A stretch of 25,773 bases of DNA from Conidiobolus incongruus B7586 (lineage: Eukaryota > Entomophthoromycota > Entomophthoromycetes > Entomophthorales > Conidiobolaceae). Shown in pieces: positions 1 to 10,612 of the stretch. How positions within the stretch are numbered: position 1 is the first letter of the stretch; each line of letters starts with the position of its first letter. A program made the translations under genes and the position numbers. The stretch is taken from assembly GCA_000697335.1 (NCBI GenBank), contig JNEM01015676.1, forward strand, positions 1 through 25,773, given 5' to 3'. A model generated the notes under the pieces. The model made no database searches. It was not told where the DNA came from and saw only the letters and a program-made list of their open reading frames with translations.

Positions 1-527
1 AGGTTTAATTAATAATGATTATTTTAAATTTTTTAAGGTTTAGTTAAATTATAAGATATTTATTTTATATTTTTTCAATTAATCTAAGTCTAAACTTCAA
101 AATATATAAAATACTTATATAACTATTATTAAAATATCTTAAAAAATTTTAATTAAAATATATACATATTATTTAATATATTTAAAAATTTATTAATAAT
201 AAAAAAAAATAATAAATAATCCTTATTTTCTAAACTTTAACAAGTTTTAAATAATTTCTTTTCTAGGATTAAAATAATTTATCTAATAATAAATATTAAA
301 TTTAAATAATATTTTATTATTAAAAGCTATTTGTTGACTTTAAATGATTTTATAAGATATATGTTTAAATATTATAAATACTGAAATATAAAACTTTTGA
401 TGATTATTTTTTGTTATATCTGTAATTAAAATAAATAGCAAATTTTAAAAAATTAACTTTTTAATTAAAAAACAATTATATATATAATATAAAGCTATTT
501 ATCATATATATATTTTTTGATTTAAAA
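1..527. other. AT-rich gene-free stretch
   Basis: No reading frame of useful length and no recognisable protein segment on either strand. The DNA is almost entirely A and T with poly-A/T runs, like the decayed transposon DNA at the right end of the window. It directly abuts the left end of an old LTR copy. I see no internal retroelement sequence matching the DNA next to the other LTR copies, so the LTR here looks solo. Confidence 0.6.
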
Positions 528-970
528 CTAATAATATATTTTTGATAGAAAATAATCTTGTTTATTATTTAAAAAATCCTGGTTATTATCTTAATATAAG
601 AAGTTATATCAAAAATACCTTATTTTATAAATTAATTAAACTTATTATTTACTCTTATAAAGTATTTATATTTACAAACATTTATAATTAAAATTAACAT
701 ATGATTGTCACAAATAAACTAATAAATATATCTTTTTATCTTTATTTTTGAAATATCTAGTCTTTAAGTTTTTATTTATGAAACTCAAAAATAATAAATA
801 ATGACAAATATATGATATTTACTTTATTTAAAAAACCTGATTTGCAATAATTTATTTTTATCTAATTTGGTGAACCCCTTTAATTTCCCTTAACTTTGTG
901 ATAATCTATTATTTACCACTAGTAATTCCCTATTTAAACCTTAAATATCTATCTTTTCCCACATTTATAA
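528..970 (+). mobile_element. Old solo LTR, copy 3 (plus orientation)
   Basis: Reverse-complementing the better preserved LTR at 5463-5900 gives a sequence that aligns through almost its whole length with this stretch. Shared blocks include the segment beginning TTTGGTGAA near 867, the block around 705-850 and the left part around 540-640. Length is about 443 bp against 438 bp for the other copies; the ends are accurate to perhaps 10 bp. It is a fossil: differences from copy 1 are dominated by transitions toward A and T, so it is older than copy 1 or was more exposed to C-to-T mutation. No internal region is recognised on either side. It is assigned to the same family as the LTR at 19308-19746, which abuts Ty3/Gypsy remnants. 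Confidence 0.72.
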
Positions 971-1968
971 TTATTATTTAAAATATCAGAAATTAAAAAA
1001 TTTTCCATTTCTTTGATTTTGAGGTAATATTATATAAGTAACTTTCAAAATCAATAATATTTTAGAATTATTTTATTTGATAAAAAACTTTCATTTTGAT
1101 ACCTGTTTAATTAATTTTAAAAAATATATAATTTTTGAAATTACAATCAAAAAATAATTAATTTATTTCTAAAATATTTTTAAAATAACACTCGAAAAAA
1201 ATACCAGAAATTAATTAATATAAAAATCCATCTATTTTTATGATACCTATAAAGTTCAACATATTATAATTATTTTAAAACAAAATTCTAATAAAACAAG
1301 AATATAATCTCCTTATGGCATAATTATTATATTTATTATATAATATACTATATAATGATATAAGTTATTAAAAGTGAAAAATTTTTAATATAATTTAATC
1401 AATATAATTTTATTTATTAATTGATCAAAATATTAAATATATATATATTTAAAATTTAATATAGCAAAATTTTTTATAAAAATAATCTAAAATCTTGGTT
1501 GTTTAAATTAATATTCAAAGAGTAGAATAATTATTTCAAAATAATGAAAATAAAAACCAAATTGAACTATCTTTAATAACATACTAATATAAAGATAAGA
1601 ATATTTTTATTTTAGTTTAATTTTATTTAATATTTTTTATTTTCTTATTATATAATTTTGAGTTGAAAATTTTTAAGAAAACCAAATATCTTATGGTTTC
1701 AAAATATTATTTTAAGATTTTAAGAATCAAGAATAAAATATGCAGCAATAATTAAATCAACAGAATAATATTAAAATAAATTTCACTAAATATATTCTAT
1801 TTAATCCTAAATATAAAGTTATAGATTAGAATTAGAAATATATTTATTGATAATATTAAATAAAATTTGAATGCTTAATTAAATAATAATAATCAAAAAA
1901 TTAAAATATATGAAATATTTATAGTTATTTTTATACTAATTGAAATTTTTTATGTTTAATTCAATTTA
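971..1968. other. AT-rich gene-free stretch downstream of the acyl-CoA synthetase
   Basis: About 1 kb of A+T-dominated sequence without a supportable gene. The right-hand end must contain the 3' untranslated region and polyadenylation site of the minus-strand acyl-CoA synthetase, but no single signal stands out because AATAAA-like words are everywhere in such DNA. Confidence 0.55.
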
Positions 1969-4291
1969 TCATATATTTTCAAAACAAGCATTAATAGCTT
2001 CTCTATGGTTTTCTTCAACTGCCTTTCTCTTTAATTTCTGAGCAGCTGTAAGCATTCCATTCTAATTAATGAATTAATATATATATAATTATAGAAAATT
2101 AAAACACAAAATACCTCAGATGTCCACATCTCGTTAGAAATAACTAAACCTGAAACTAGCTCACTACTTTGTAAACCTTCATTTTTACCTGTCTTGACTA
2201 ATTCACTCAAAATCAATCTATTCAATTCTCGGGAATTTTCTACTTGTTGAATTGAATCTATTTCGTCTGCAAGATTATTCGCTTTAGCCAATCTTTTTAC
2301 AGCATCCAAATTCGGAACAATGATAATAATGGGCTTAGGTTTGTTTTGGTTAGCGACTACGCAAACCATATCAGCTAACAGATTGGTTTTATAAATACTC
2401 TCCATCCTCTCAACAGCAATATACTCTCCATTCGGTAATTTGACTAAATTTTTCTTTCTGTCGATAATTGACAAAGTTCCATCTGAATTAATTTGGCCAA
2501 TATCGCCAGTAGCAACCCACCCATCTGGACGGAAAGTCTCTACAGTAATCTCTGGCTGCTTGAAATATCCTTTAGTTACATTAGGACCTCTGAACCATAC
2601 TTCACCTTGTGGATTTGGGTTTGTTGATAAATATCCTAACTCTGGAGCATCAACCACTATAAAAGTCATTATTATCATTATTACTATTAAAAATATTATT
2701 ATTACATTTATATTCCATGGCAGTTGAAGGATATCCCACTTGTGCACAGATATTATATGATTCAACACTGCTAAAAGCATAACCACATACTTCAGTCATA
2801 CCATAAGCTTGCATTATTGGACAAAAAACATTAGAAATAAAATTGAATGTTTGGTTGGATATTGGAGCACCTCCAACTATTGCAACCTTCACTCTCCCTC
2901 CAACTAAATTTCTAGGTTTTTGAAAAACAAAGTCCAAAAACCCAGAAGGAAGATTCCAATTTCTTAATACTTGCTTAATATTAAAACAAATATTGAAAAT
3001 TGCCTTGGCAATGCCTGCACTCTCTAATTTGTTTAATGCACCTTTTCTAATTGAGTCATATACTTGAGGAACTCCAATTAGTAAAGTTGGGCGGAATTCA
3101 GTGAGATCACCCTTACAATCCAAGACCATCGAATCGAGTAAAGTTCTTGGAGAACCGTAACCAAGAGTAACTCCGGTAAATGTGCAAATTACATCAATAA
3201 TCATACCAAATATATGTGCGAAAGGCAAATAATTCAATAAATATTCGTCTTGATTAAACCAAGGGTGTTTTTGTAATAAAGCTCCAACTATTATTCAAAA
3301 TGGTTAATATAAATGATAATAGGTAAGAAATATATACATATAATTTCAGTAAATCTTTATATTTAATATAATGCAGTTTTACATACCTGTGACTACAATA
3401 TTTTTATGAGTTATCATTACTCCTTTTGGATTGCCAGTACTTCCAGATGTATACATAATACATGCAACATCATCCTCTTTAGGAGGATTTGCATCAATTA
3501 AATTATCCTGTCCTAATTTAATCAATTCATCAAAGGATATCAACTTCAATTGCTTCTTTCTCATCAGCTTTTGTTCAACTGATGCATCCAGAGTATCATA
3601 ATAGATTAGAGTAGTTAAAGTTGGAACTTCAGATAAAACTTTAGTCAATACTGGGATTAATGCTGGCGAAATGAATAAGTGAGTAATTTCTCCTTCTTGA
3701 ATCGAGTGCTTTAATCCTTCAGCTCCCAATGTGTCATAAATGGTAGAAATTTCAATAGACTGAGTACATGCTCCTAAACGAAATTTAGAAAATAAAAAAA
3801 ATTATAAATTAGACGAATTACCAAAAAACATCAATTTCCAATATCGACTAATGGTTAAAATATAAATTGTTAGAAATAAATGGAAGATTCTAAATGATTT
3901 ACCTAGTTGGGGCAAACAAGCCTATACGCTGATTTGCTTTCATTTCAGAATTCACTAAACCAGCACCTATTTGATGGATGATGGTATTCATATCTTCATA
4001 TGTGATATATTCAAAGGGACCTAATTGTTTAGTCTCCCAAGTCTTTATAACTTTCTTTTTAACACCGTCTACAATGCTTTCTACTTCCTTTTCTTCAACA
4101 TGAATTTTGACTACTTGACGTTGGCCAAAATTCTGGCGATGAGGCATTCTCTTGACAGAGTCTTGGATTAGATCGTACATAGTAAATATACCATAAGGTA
4201 AAGGTTGGAATTCTTCATGGTAACGATAAACTGGAGTTTCTCCGGGTTGAGCACCTTTGAATTCAACCAATTTGGAATAATGATCACTCAT
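1969..4291 (-). CDS. Long-chain fatty acyl-CoA synthetase, six exons
   Basis: Activates long-chain fatty acids to acyl-CoA via an acyl-AMP intermediate, feeding lipid synthesis and beta-oxidation. Inferred exons: 4291-3903, 3847-3822, 3773-3387, 3287-2706, 2656-2115, 2061-1969; all introns are GT-AG (55, 48, 99, 49 and 53 nt). The joined frame is 672 residues, the usual length for eukaryotic LACS/FAA proteins. Visible motifs are the P-loop [11 protein letters not shown] at about residues 246-256, AYGMTE at 428-433, GWVATGD at 507-513 and the fatty acyl-CoA synthetase signature region [14 protein letters not shown] at 527-540. The C-terminus begins [13 protein letters not shown], as in family members. 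Exon 2 is a 26-nt microexon that restores the expected RYWKLMFFG segment before YDTLG. There is no C-terminal SKL peroxisomal signal and no obvious N-terminal membrane anchor, so location is unclear. The start ATG gives the conserved N-terminal GETPVYRY region and lies below a TATA box. Yeast FAA1/FAA4 and fission yeast lcf1 are of this type; exact orthology is not decided. Confidence 0.93.
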
Positions 4292-4361
4292 ATTATAAGC
4301 TCAATTAGTCATATACTCAAAATATGGTAATTTATTATAATCAAAGATTGACTGAAGTTCT

Positions 4362-4370
4362 CTATTTATA
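4362..4370 (-). promoter_or_regulatory. TATA box of the acyl-CoA synthetase gene
   Basis: On the minus strand this reads TATAAATAG, a consensus TATA element, 71-79 nt upstream of the ATG at 4291. A similar word, TATAAATA, sits at nearly the same distance from the start of the small secreted protein gene at 10524, which supports both. Confidence 0.5.
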
Positions 4371-5074
4371 CAAAAATCTCTGAATTTAAAGTTTCAAACT
4401 GAACAAATTTTGAATATATTTCCTTACATTGAAATTAAATTATTTATCCGAAAGGATTATCATAAAATTCTGTCTGTTAGAAAAAATTTTACATATGCTT
4501 GAAAAGGAAATGTTTTGCTTAGATCCATGTTCATGTTATGCAATCAATATATATTTATAGTTTTGTTAAAGAGTGTAAAGATTCAATTATTTTGGTAACT
4601 TATTTGTAAGATTTATCTTAGGATACAATGCTTCAAGTCAGAATTCATCTAACGATCTATTATTAAATTTAGTATTCAGCAAAACAATAAAAATAATTGT
4701 GCTTAAATTATTAGATGAAAACCTTTCATCAATAAAAATTGAGCCTGATAATTACAAAATTATAATATTTGAACATCTTTGAAATACCGACATTAAACTT
4801 TTTTGAATTAATAATTCAACATAATATCCAATCAGCTTTTCACAATTGAATCATAAACTATATTAATCAACTTTTATTAACTTCATATTTAAAATTGAGA
4901 CTTTTTTGTAACTAGGAAAATATTTAATTATATTACTCTTATTACAAAATTAGTTCATCAAAATTACTACTTATATTGTGTTTTATAATATGCTTTTCAA
5001 ATAAAGATGGTTGTTAAAAAAGTACTGGTAATTCAATTTAGTAAATTATTTATTAATCTTGTATGACTTAAAAC
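4371..5074. other. Intergenic region, nothing recognised
   Basis: Moderately AT-rich and not as decayed as the left end. No reading frame or RNA motif supports a gene. The left part probably holds upstream regulatory sequence of the acyl-CoA synthetase. Confidence 0.5.
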
Positions 5075-5203
5075 TTACTGTTGAGACATCATAGCAGAAT
5101 ATCCAGAAAATCCTTCCTCTCTATCCTTGGCACTTCTGGGTTTAAATAATTCATTCAGTAAGTGACATAGGATTTGGCTTAATTCTAATAAAAGGATCTG
5201 CAT
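5075..5203 (-). CDS. Short open frame, possible exon or gene remnant (42 aa)
   Basis: A minus-strand frame opens with ATG at 5203 and runs 42 codons to a stop at 5075. Its second half (NELFKPRSAKDREEGFSGY and on) has the mixed charged composition of coding DNA rather than AT-rich noise. At 5078 the strand reads GTAAGT, a strong splice donor. Splicing to an AG near 5030, preceded by a TACTAAA-like branch word, would add a short tail ending near 5003. A TATATATA run lies about 50 nt upstream of the ATG. A different frame over the first half (SYADPFIRIKPNPMSLTE) also looks coding-like, so a broken gene is equally possible. No family recognised; it lies 260 bp from a solo LTR. Confidence 0.25.
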   Translation of the reverse strand: MQILLLELSQILCHLLNELFKPRSAKDREEGFSGYSAMMSQQ

Positions 5204-5462
5204 AAGATCTTTTGATTAAGAACTAACAGAACCACTAAAAATCAGGTGTAATATATATAATTATCAAATTGAGACAAATGGGTATTTTTGAAATACAACA
5301 CTTATTGAAAATGAAATAAATCTGTTTCAATTTAAAAGTGAAAAAGATATAATTTACTCATTAGCTTAATGTTAAAATTAGAAATTTAATTTTTTATGTG
5401 TTTATTTTAACTTGAGAATGTTATATAATTTTTATTCATAATTATAAATTTTATTTTAACAA

Positions 5463-5900
5463 TGGTAATTGAGAGAAGAAATAGACTTCTAAGGCTTAAA
5501 CAGGGAATCAACATTATTAAACAAGAGGTTACCATAGAGTTAGGGGAAATTAATGGGATTCACCAAACAATGGTAAAACAACTTGCTATATGTCAGGTCC
5601 TTTGAGTAAAGTAAATATTGCATACTTGTCATAGCTCAATACTTTTGTGAGGGTTACAAGAAAAAATTTAATGACTGGATATTTTTGAAATAAAAATAAG
5701 TGATGAGTTTATTAGGCCATTTGTGATAATCTTATATTAGTTTCTGTTGTTAATTTTCATGGATAAATGACTTATTGACAGAAAGGAATATAACCACCCA
5801 ATTTAAGAAATAAGTGTCCTTCAATATGACTTCTTGATTTAATGTGGTAATCACAATTTCTTAAGTGATTGACAACTTATTTCCCATTACATATATTACA
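5463..5900 (-). mobile_element. Solo LTR, copy 1, best preserved (minus orientation)
   Basis: Read on the minus strand this 438-bp segment begins TGTAATATATG and ends ATTACCA, the TG...CA ends expected of an LTR. It aligns along its full length with 19308-19746, where the same sequence abuts Ty3/Gypsy remnants, and in inverted orientation with 528-970. It keeps far more C and G than the other two, so it is the youngest or least mutated copy. No internal region is seen on either side, so it is a solo LTR. A target-site duplication is not clear; CAAT occurs near both ends but does not fit the TG/CA boundaries exactly. Confidence 0.75.
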
Positions 5901-6553
5901 TCAATCAGATTAAACATTAAATTTTATATTTTTCATTTAAATTTTTTAAACCTTTGAAAATTATTTCATATTCAATTTAATCATTTATTGGAAAAAATAG
6001 CTAAATAATAAAATTTTAGAGTCATATGAATGTTAATGATAATGAATTTTATATTAATAAGGAATTCATTAATGCATGGTCATTTTGAAAAGTACTTAGC
6101 TTATTAAATCAAAAATTCAAAATATACTCGATTTTAAATGTAAAGTTTTAATTTAAAGTTTCATATACTAAAATTCATTAAATATTTATAAGATAATAAT
6201 TTATTAATTATTTTGAAAAAAGAATTTTTTAACTTTGGTTAAATGCACTCTGTTGTTTACAGTTCTATAGGTTTCAGAATGGTGAAAATTGATATTGGAA
6301 TTAGTGTTGTTAAAAGTCATTCTTAAAAAGAATAAAAAACAAATGTTAAATATATGTTGATAAAAGTAATACATATGACTAAAGAAATATCTGCTTTATT
6401 TCCACAAAGAATTATAGGTATTTATGTTATAGAAAATGCAACCAAAAATTAGTTGCATTTATCAAAGCATCATCTATTAACCAAAACATGCTTAAATATG
6501 TGACTCATAAACACAACACATCCTATTATCAAAAATACTATTTATCATTTTCG
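5901..6553. other. Intergenic region, nothing firm
   Basis: AT-rich with scattered short frames only. Around 6240-6550 composition is slightly more gene-like (short coding-like runs such as ISALFPQRIIGIYVIENATK), which may belong to the broken membrane-protein gene that follows, but no continuous frame or splice pattern could be drawn. Confidence 0.4.
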
Positions 6554-7140
6554 ATGATATTCTGGTGTGCTTGTGTTTGGGGATTAAGGTGGACAATAAA
6601 ACTAGTTGAAAATTACATTGGTTATGTTTATTTAGTTGATCTATAAAAGTTATGGTCTATTTATCCATCGAAATCTTCGAATTGGAAAAGAGCCAGAAAT
6701 GGCTCGCTTATTTCGTAGTATACATAAGTTGAATATTGTATATCAATACCTTAACACTAATGCTGATTCAACAAACCTCCCTTTTGTATATAAAAAAGAT
6801 AGCATATGCAATTGCTTTCAGTTATTGTGGATTTGTGATAATTTGTCAAATTAATAATACTATATTTTGCTTTCGAGGAGCGAGATACCAAAATCAGGAT
6901 TATGATTATATAGTTGTCATCGTTGAACCAGTCCTAGCAATGTGTTGTATTATTTACCGGTCATTAATTAATTTTTTCGTAATTGATAAAATTTATTCCA
7001 AATTTAAAAATAGCAATGATACAAGCTGATGTCACAGGAACATTATAAAATTAATAATGATTGGGATTTTTTTAGTTATCTGGATGTATTCCTACTAATT
7101 ATTGAATATTATGGATTGGCGGACTATTGTTTGGTAATTA
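6554..7140 (+). pseudogene. Probable broken gene for a membrane protein
   Basis: Three successive coding-like stretches lie in different frames. ATG at 6554 opens MIFWCACVWGLRWTIKLVEN and stops at 6646. A second frame from 6636 to 6854 contains KEPEMARLFRSIHK. A third, 6736-7029, encodes two hydrophobic segments (IAYAIAFSYCGFVIIC and YIVVIVEPVLAMCCIIY) followed by basic residues. Around 7059-7135 further hydrophobic codons occur (IGIFLVIWMYSY). This pattern suggests a polytopic membrane protein, but the frames do not join by convincing GT-AG introns. I therefore prefer a decayed host gene over an intron-rich intact one. The family is not recognised; a seven-helix receptor is one possibility, with no diagnostic motif. 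Confidence 0.35.
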
Positions 7141-7394
7141 AGTTTTTTATTTAAACTTTTAAATCAATGGTTGAGCATTTATGGTAAAATAACATTGGAA
7201 TTAATTATTCAAAAGATAATAGAGAGCTAGGGAGAATATGAATAGGCTATTCTGATTCATTTTAATTCAATATTTTTATATAAGCTTTGATTAATTATGC
7301 ATGTTATGTATGAATAACAGTTGTATCAATTATGGAATTAAAATATCAATCAATTCACAATATTGATAACTAAGAGATAACTCAATGCTATTGT

Positions 7395-7720
7395 TCATAA
7401 TACTCTCATATGCGGGAAGACCCGTTCGGCCCTCATAACTTGAATCATTCGTAAATCTCTGCACAGATCCATCTTCAATTTGGTCAGAAAATACACCCGA
7501 GCTACAGAATCAATTATTCCATCTGATTTATCACCCAAATGCCCAGAAAACGTGCCAAAACCTATAAATATGACGACTACAGCCAAGTTGTCATACTTGT
7601 CTCCTCCTTAGAGTACTGCCCTACAATCAATGTTAGCCCATAAATAACCCTATTTATATCATCTAAGAGTTGCTGTCCCGAAAAACGAGTATTTTACTTA
7701 AAGTTATCAGACGCTTAACA
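7395..7720 (-). pseudogene. Probable broken gene or unresolved exon cluster
   Basis: This minus-strand patch keeps more G and C than its surroundings (for example CCCGTTCGGCCC near 7423 on the plus strand) and has coding-like stretches in more than one frame. From about 7680 one frame reads SGQQLLDDINRVIYGLTLIV and continues to a stop near 7578. A second, about 7586-7395, begins AVVVIFIGFGTFSGHLGDKSD. A third, near 7510-7390, contains GVFSDQIEDGSVQRFTND and GRTGLPAYESIMNN. Convincing splice sites to join them were not found, so a broken gene is more likely. No family recognised. The adjacent plus-strand remnant (6554-7140) is on the opposite strand and need not be related. Confidence 0.35.
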
Positions 7721-7724
7721 TTCC

Positions 7725-10254
7725 AGCAATTGTTAATACATCATAATAAAATAAATATATCAATTTAAATTACCAAATTTATAAGGAATTTAAATTTTTG
7801 TTTGCCAGGTTAATAAATAATTTTGATAATAATAAATTAAATTAATCTTATTTCTCCTAATATTTTTATTAACTGGAGAGATAAATTTGAATCAATTCCA
7901 ATATAGAGATATTACTATCCAAACAAAAATGATAAAATATGTAAGAAATGTTTAAATATATTTATTATTGAATTTTCATAATTTATGTATATAATAAAAA
8001 TAGTTTTTATCTTAATATTTTATAATTTATTTTAATATAAAATGATAACATTTGATGAAATTTATAATATAACTTTCATTAGTCTTAATATGAATAATTA
8101 ATTATATTAAAAACTAGTATTAAATTTCTTATATAATTTTATATTTATATGAATTTTTGATTAGAAATATAATATTATAAAAAAGACCCAATTTAAAAAT
8201 AAAAATAACTATATATTTACCTTTGATTATATTAATAAATATTGCTATTCTTTTTTTGATATGTTATTATTTTATAAAATTTTTTATTAATATTATTTTT
8301 TTAAGATTGTAATTAATATTATAATAAATTTATATTATCTACTATATTAAATAAAAAACTTTATTAATATATTTGAATCCTAGTTAAACTTATATATTAA
8401 TTTAATTATATTAATATTAACTTAAATTTTCCTTTATATTATATGAGAATAACTATTATATATTATTAGTTATTATATAATCTAAATATACTAAAGATTT
8501 TTTTTAATATTTAAACTTAATCAAAATAATTATAGATAATTTAAATGGTTAGAACTATAAATAAAATTATCAAAATTTGGAGTAATATATTAATATCACT
8601 GATTTTATTTTAAATTTGAATATTTTATACGTTTAAAAATAAATTCTACTATTATATATTAATCGAATATAATAAGTTATTAAAAATTCAATTAATGATA
8701 TTAATATATTACTCCAAATTTTGAGTAATAAGACTTTTTTTAAATTAAATATGAATATAATCTAGAATAATAGATTAAGACTTTCAAAAATATTTTTTTA
8801 TATTATAATAGATTACTTATTTTAGAATTATAAATCAGTTATAAATATTTAACTCATGTTTTAAATTTAATCAAATATAAAAGCCTATTTCAGTTAATAA
8901 AATTATAGTTATATTTTCAATTATAATATTTAACTAAAAATGAAATTTTTATATTAACAAAAAAATTGATATTTTTAAAAATAATAATTCACATTTATAC
9001 TCCTATCGCCATTAACTTGATATTATAAAAATTGATATAATAACTGATGCCATATATGTTTTCTATTTTACTCTAATTATAAATAAATTTTTAAATTAAC
9101 TATTATTTACCATGAATAATCAACACTTAAACAAATTATTGAGTAATATTTCTAAATAACCATAATTCAATTAATGGATATTGTCAAACTATGTAGTAAC
9201 CACTTCAATATTAAAAAATGAATATAATTTATAACGAATTTTAATTAAAAGTAATCCAAAAGAAATTAAAATTTATATGTTGATTGAAATAAAGAGTTAT
9301 TTTTGCACATTACATATATATAATTCGGAAATTAAAAGGCTACTAATACTCTACCTATAGATAAGCAATGAAATTGAGAGTTTAAAAAGGTAATTTTTAA
9401 ATTTAATCTTATTTGCGTATTGAATAGCTATTCAATAATTGAGGATATATCAAAATGTAAAGTCCTCGAGAGTGTAAAGTATTGAGGCTGAATTTTATCA
9501 GCTAACAATACTAATTATTATAATAATTTCAATACTTTGTGATTCTTAAAAATAGAGAATTAATAAAATTACTAAGACTAATTATTTATTTTTTTTTGAT
9601 AAACAGATATTGTATTTCAAAAATTGTATTTAAAATTTTTAGTATATACTCAATGTATTTATATTCATATGATATATTAGAGCTTTGATGTTATATTAAT
9701 CAAGTTTAATAGTAAATTTTATTATTAAATTATTAAAAATTTAATAATTTGTAATATACATAGTTATTATACTTACATTGGAAATCTTATATTCTAAAAA
9801 TTCTTATTAACCAGTGATCGAATTTGTGTATGAAAGAATAAAGAATTTTAAAAGATTTTACCTACCAATGGTAAGTAAATATGAAATTAAAGTTTCAAAT
9901 AAATTTCAAATACCAATATAAATCATTTTGAATCAGCTTTCATTCAATTTGCAATTAACAAAGTTATAGCATTCACTGTAATGAAATATAGGTTGAAGGC
10001 GATAATTTATAATTATGAATGCAATATTTTGATTTTATGATTTCCAATACTAAATTGCGATCAAATTGTCCCTAATCGTACTGTTCAATTAAGTGTATGG
10101 TAGTATTTATTTTAGAAATTGCAGCCTTGGAATTGAAACTCCAAAAAGTGAGGATATATAATCAATTATTTCCAAATTATAATAATTTATTACAACAAAA
10201 TCAAAATAAAGATAACAATAAAAATCATATAAATAGATATTTTTGAATGAACAA
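7725..10254. other. Long AT-rich gene-free block
   Basis: About 2.5 kb without a supportable gene on either strand. From roughly 7725 to 9300 the sequence is nearly pure A and T, resembling the decayed blocks at both window ends. From 9300 to 10254 composition is milder, but no frame, RNA gene or protein motif stands out. The only strong structure is the perfect inverted repeat at 8571-8723. Confidence 0.6.
8571..8723. repeat. Perfect 28-bp inverted repeat with 97-nt spacer
   Basis: 8571-8598 starts CAAAATTTGGAGTAATATAT and is the exact reverse complement of 8696-8723; the outer bases 8570 and 8724 also pair. The arms contain non-AT letters (GGAG / CTCC), so the match is not a trivial product of low complexity. 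The arrangement fits a foldback or miniature inverted-repeat element, or the remains of a terminal inverted-repeat transposon. No target-site duplication (TA or longer) is visible outside the arms, and there is no coding sequence inside. Confidence 0.8.
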
Positions 10255-10524
10255 TTAATTGGGTTTGGTCGTCGTTACAATTTCTACAATTTCATAATAA
10301 TAGATAGTCTCCACATCGTCATTAGAAGTCTGTTGCTGGGGTGGATTCGGTTTAGACGGCGGGGAAGACTGCGATGTGAAGCTTGTGGACGTGAGGTAAG
10401 TGTCTTGAGGTTCGAACAGTTTGTCCAGGTAGTAGTAGTGATCCTCCTCGTTGGGTGTACTGGGAGGTTTAGATAATACTGGAACAAGATGAATTATTAG
10501 TATGGCTAGTATTGTCAAGTTCAT
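10255..10524 (-). CDS. Small predicted secreted protein (89 aa)
   Basis: One uninterrupted frame from ATG at 10524. Residues 1-18 (MNLTILAILIIHLVPVLS) form a typical short signal peptide; the likely mature part of about 71 residues is rich in Pro, Ser and Thr, acidic toward its start, and has no cysteine. Two tyrosine triplets in similar surroundings (DHYYYLDKLF and ETIYYYEIVEI) frame the Pro/Ser/Thr-rich middle. The DNA is clearly richer in G and C than either flank, as expected for coding sequence here. A TATAAATA word on the minus strand at 10612-10605 lies 81-88 nt upstream, close to the spacing seen for the acyl-CoA synthetase. Overlapping frames on both strands are shadows. No family recognised; a secreted or cell-wall-associated peptide is inferred only from the leader. 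Confidence 0.6.
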   Translation of the reverse strand: MNLTILAILIIHLVPVLSKPPSTPNEEDHYYYLDKLFEPQDTYLTSTSFTSQSSPPSKPNPPQQQTSNDDVETIYYYEIVEIVTTTKPN

Positions 10525-10604
10525 TATATTGAATTAATTCATCTATATTATGCGCTATTGAGTAACAATCATTGAAAAATTGGAAAAAATTAGCATACTC
10601 TGAG

Positions 10605-10612
10605 TATTTATA
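10605..10612 (-). promoter_or_regulatory. TATA box of the small secreted protein gene
   Basis: Reads TATAAATA on the minus strand, 81-88 nt before the ATG at 10524. Confidence 0.42.

Noticed and set aside
2440-2727. 95-codon plus-strand frame over the acyl-CoA synthetase
   Set aside because: Antisense shadow of exon 5 and intron 4 of a clearly conserved minus-strand gene.
10243-10487. Plus-strand 77-codon frame and minus-strand 67-codon frame over the secreted-protein locus
   Set aside because: They overlap the 89-codon frame that has a good signal peptide and a TATA box at the right distance; the plus-strand one is strongly arginine-rich, as expected for an antisense reading.
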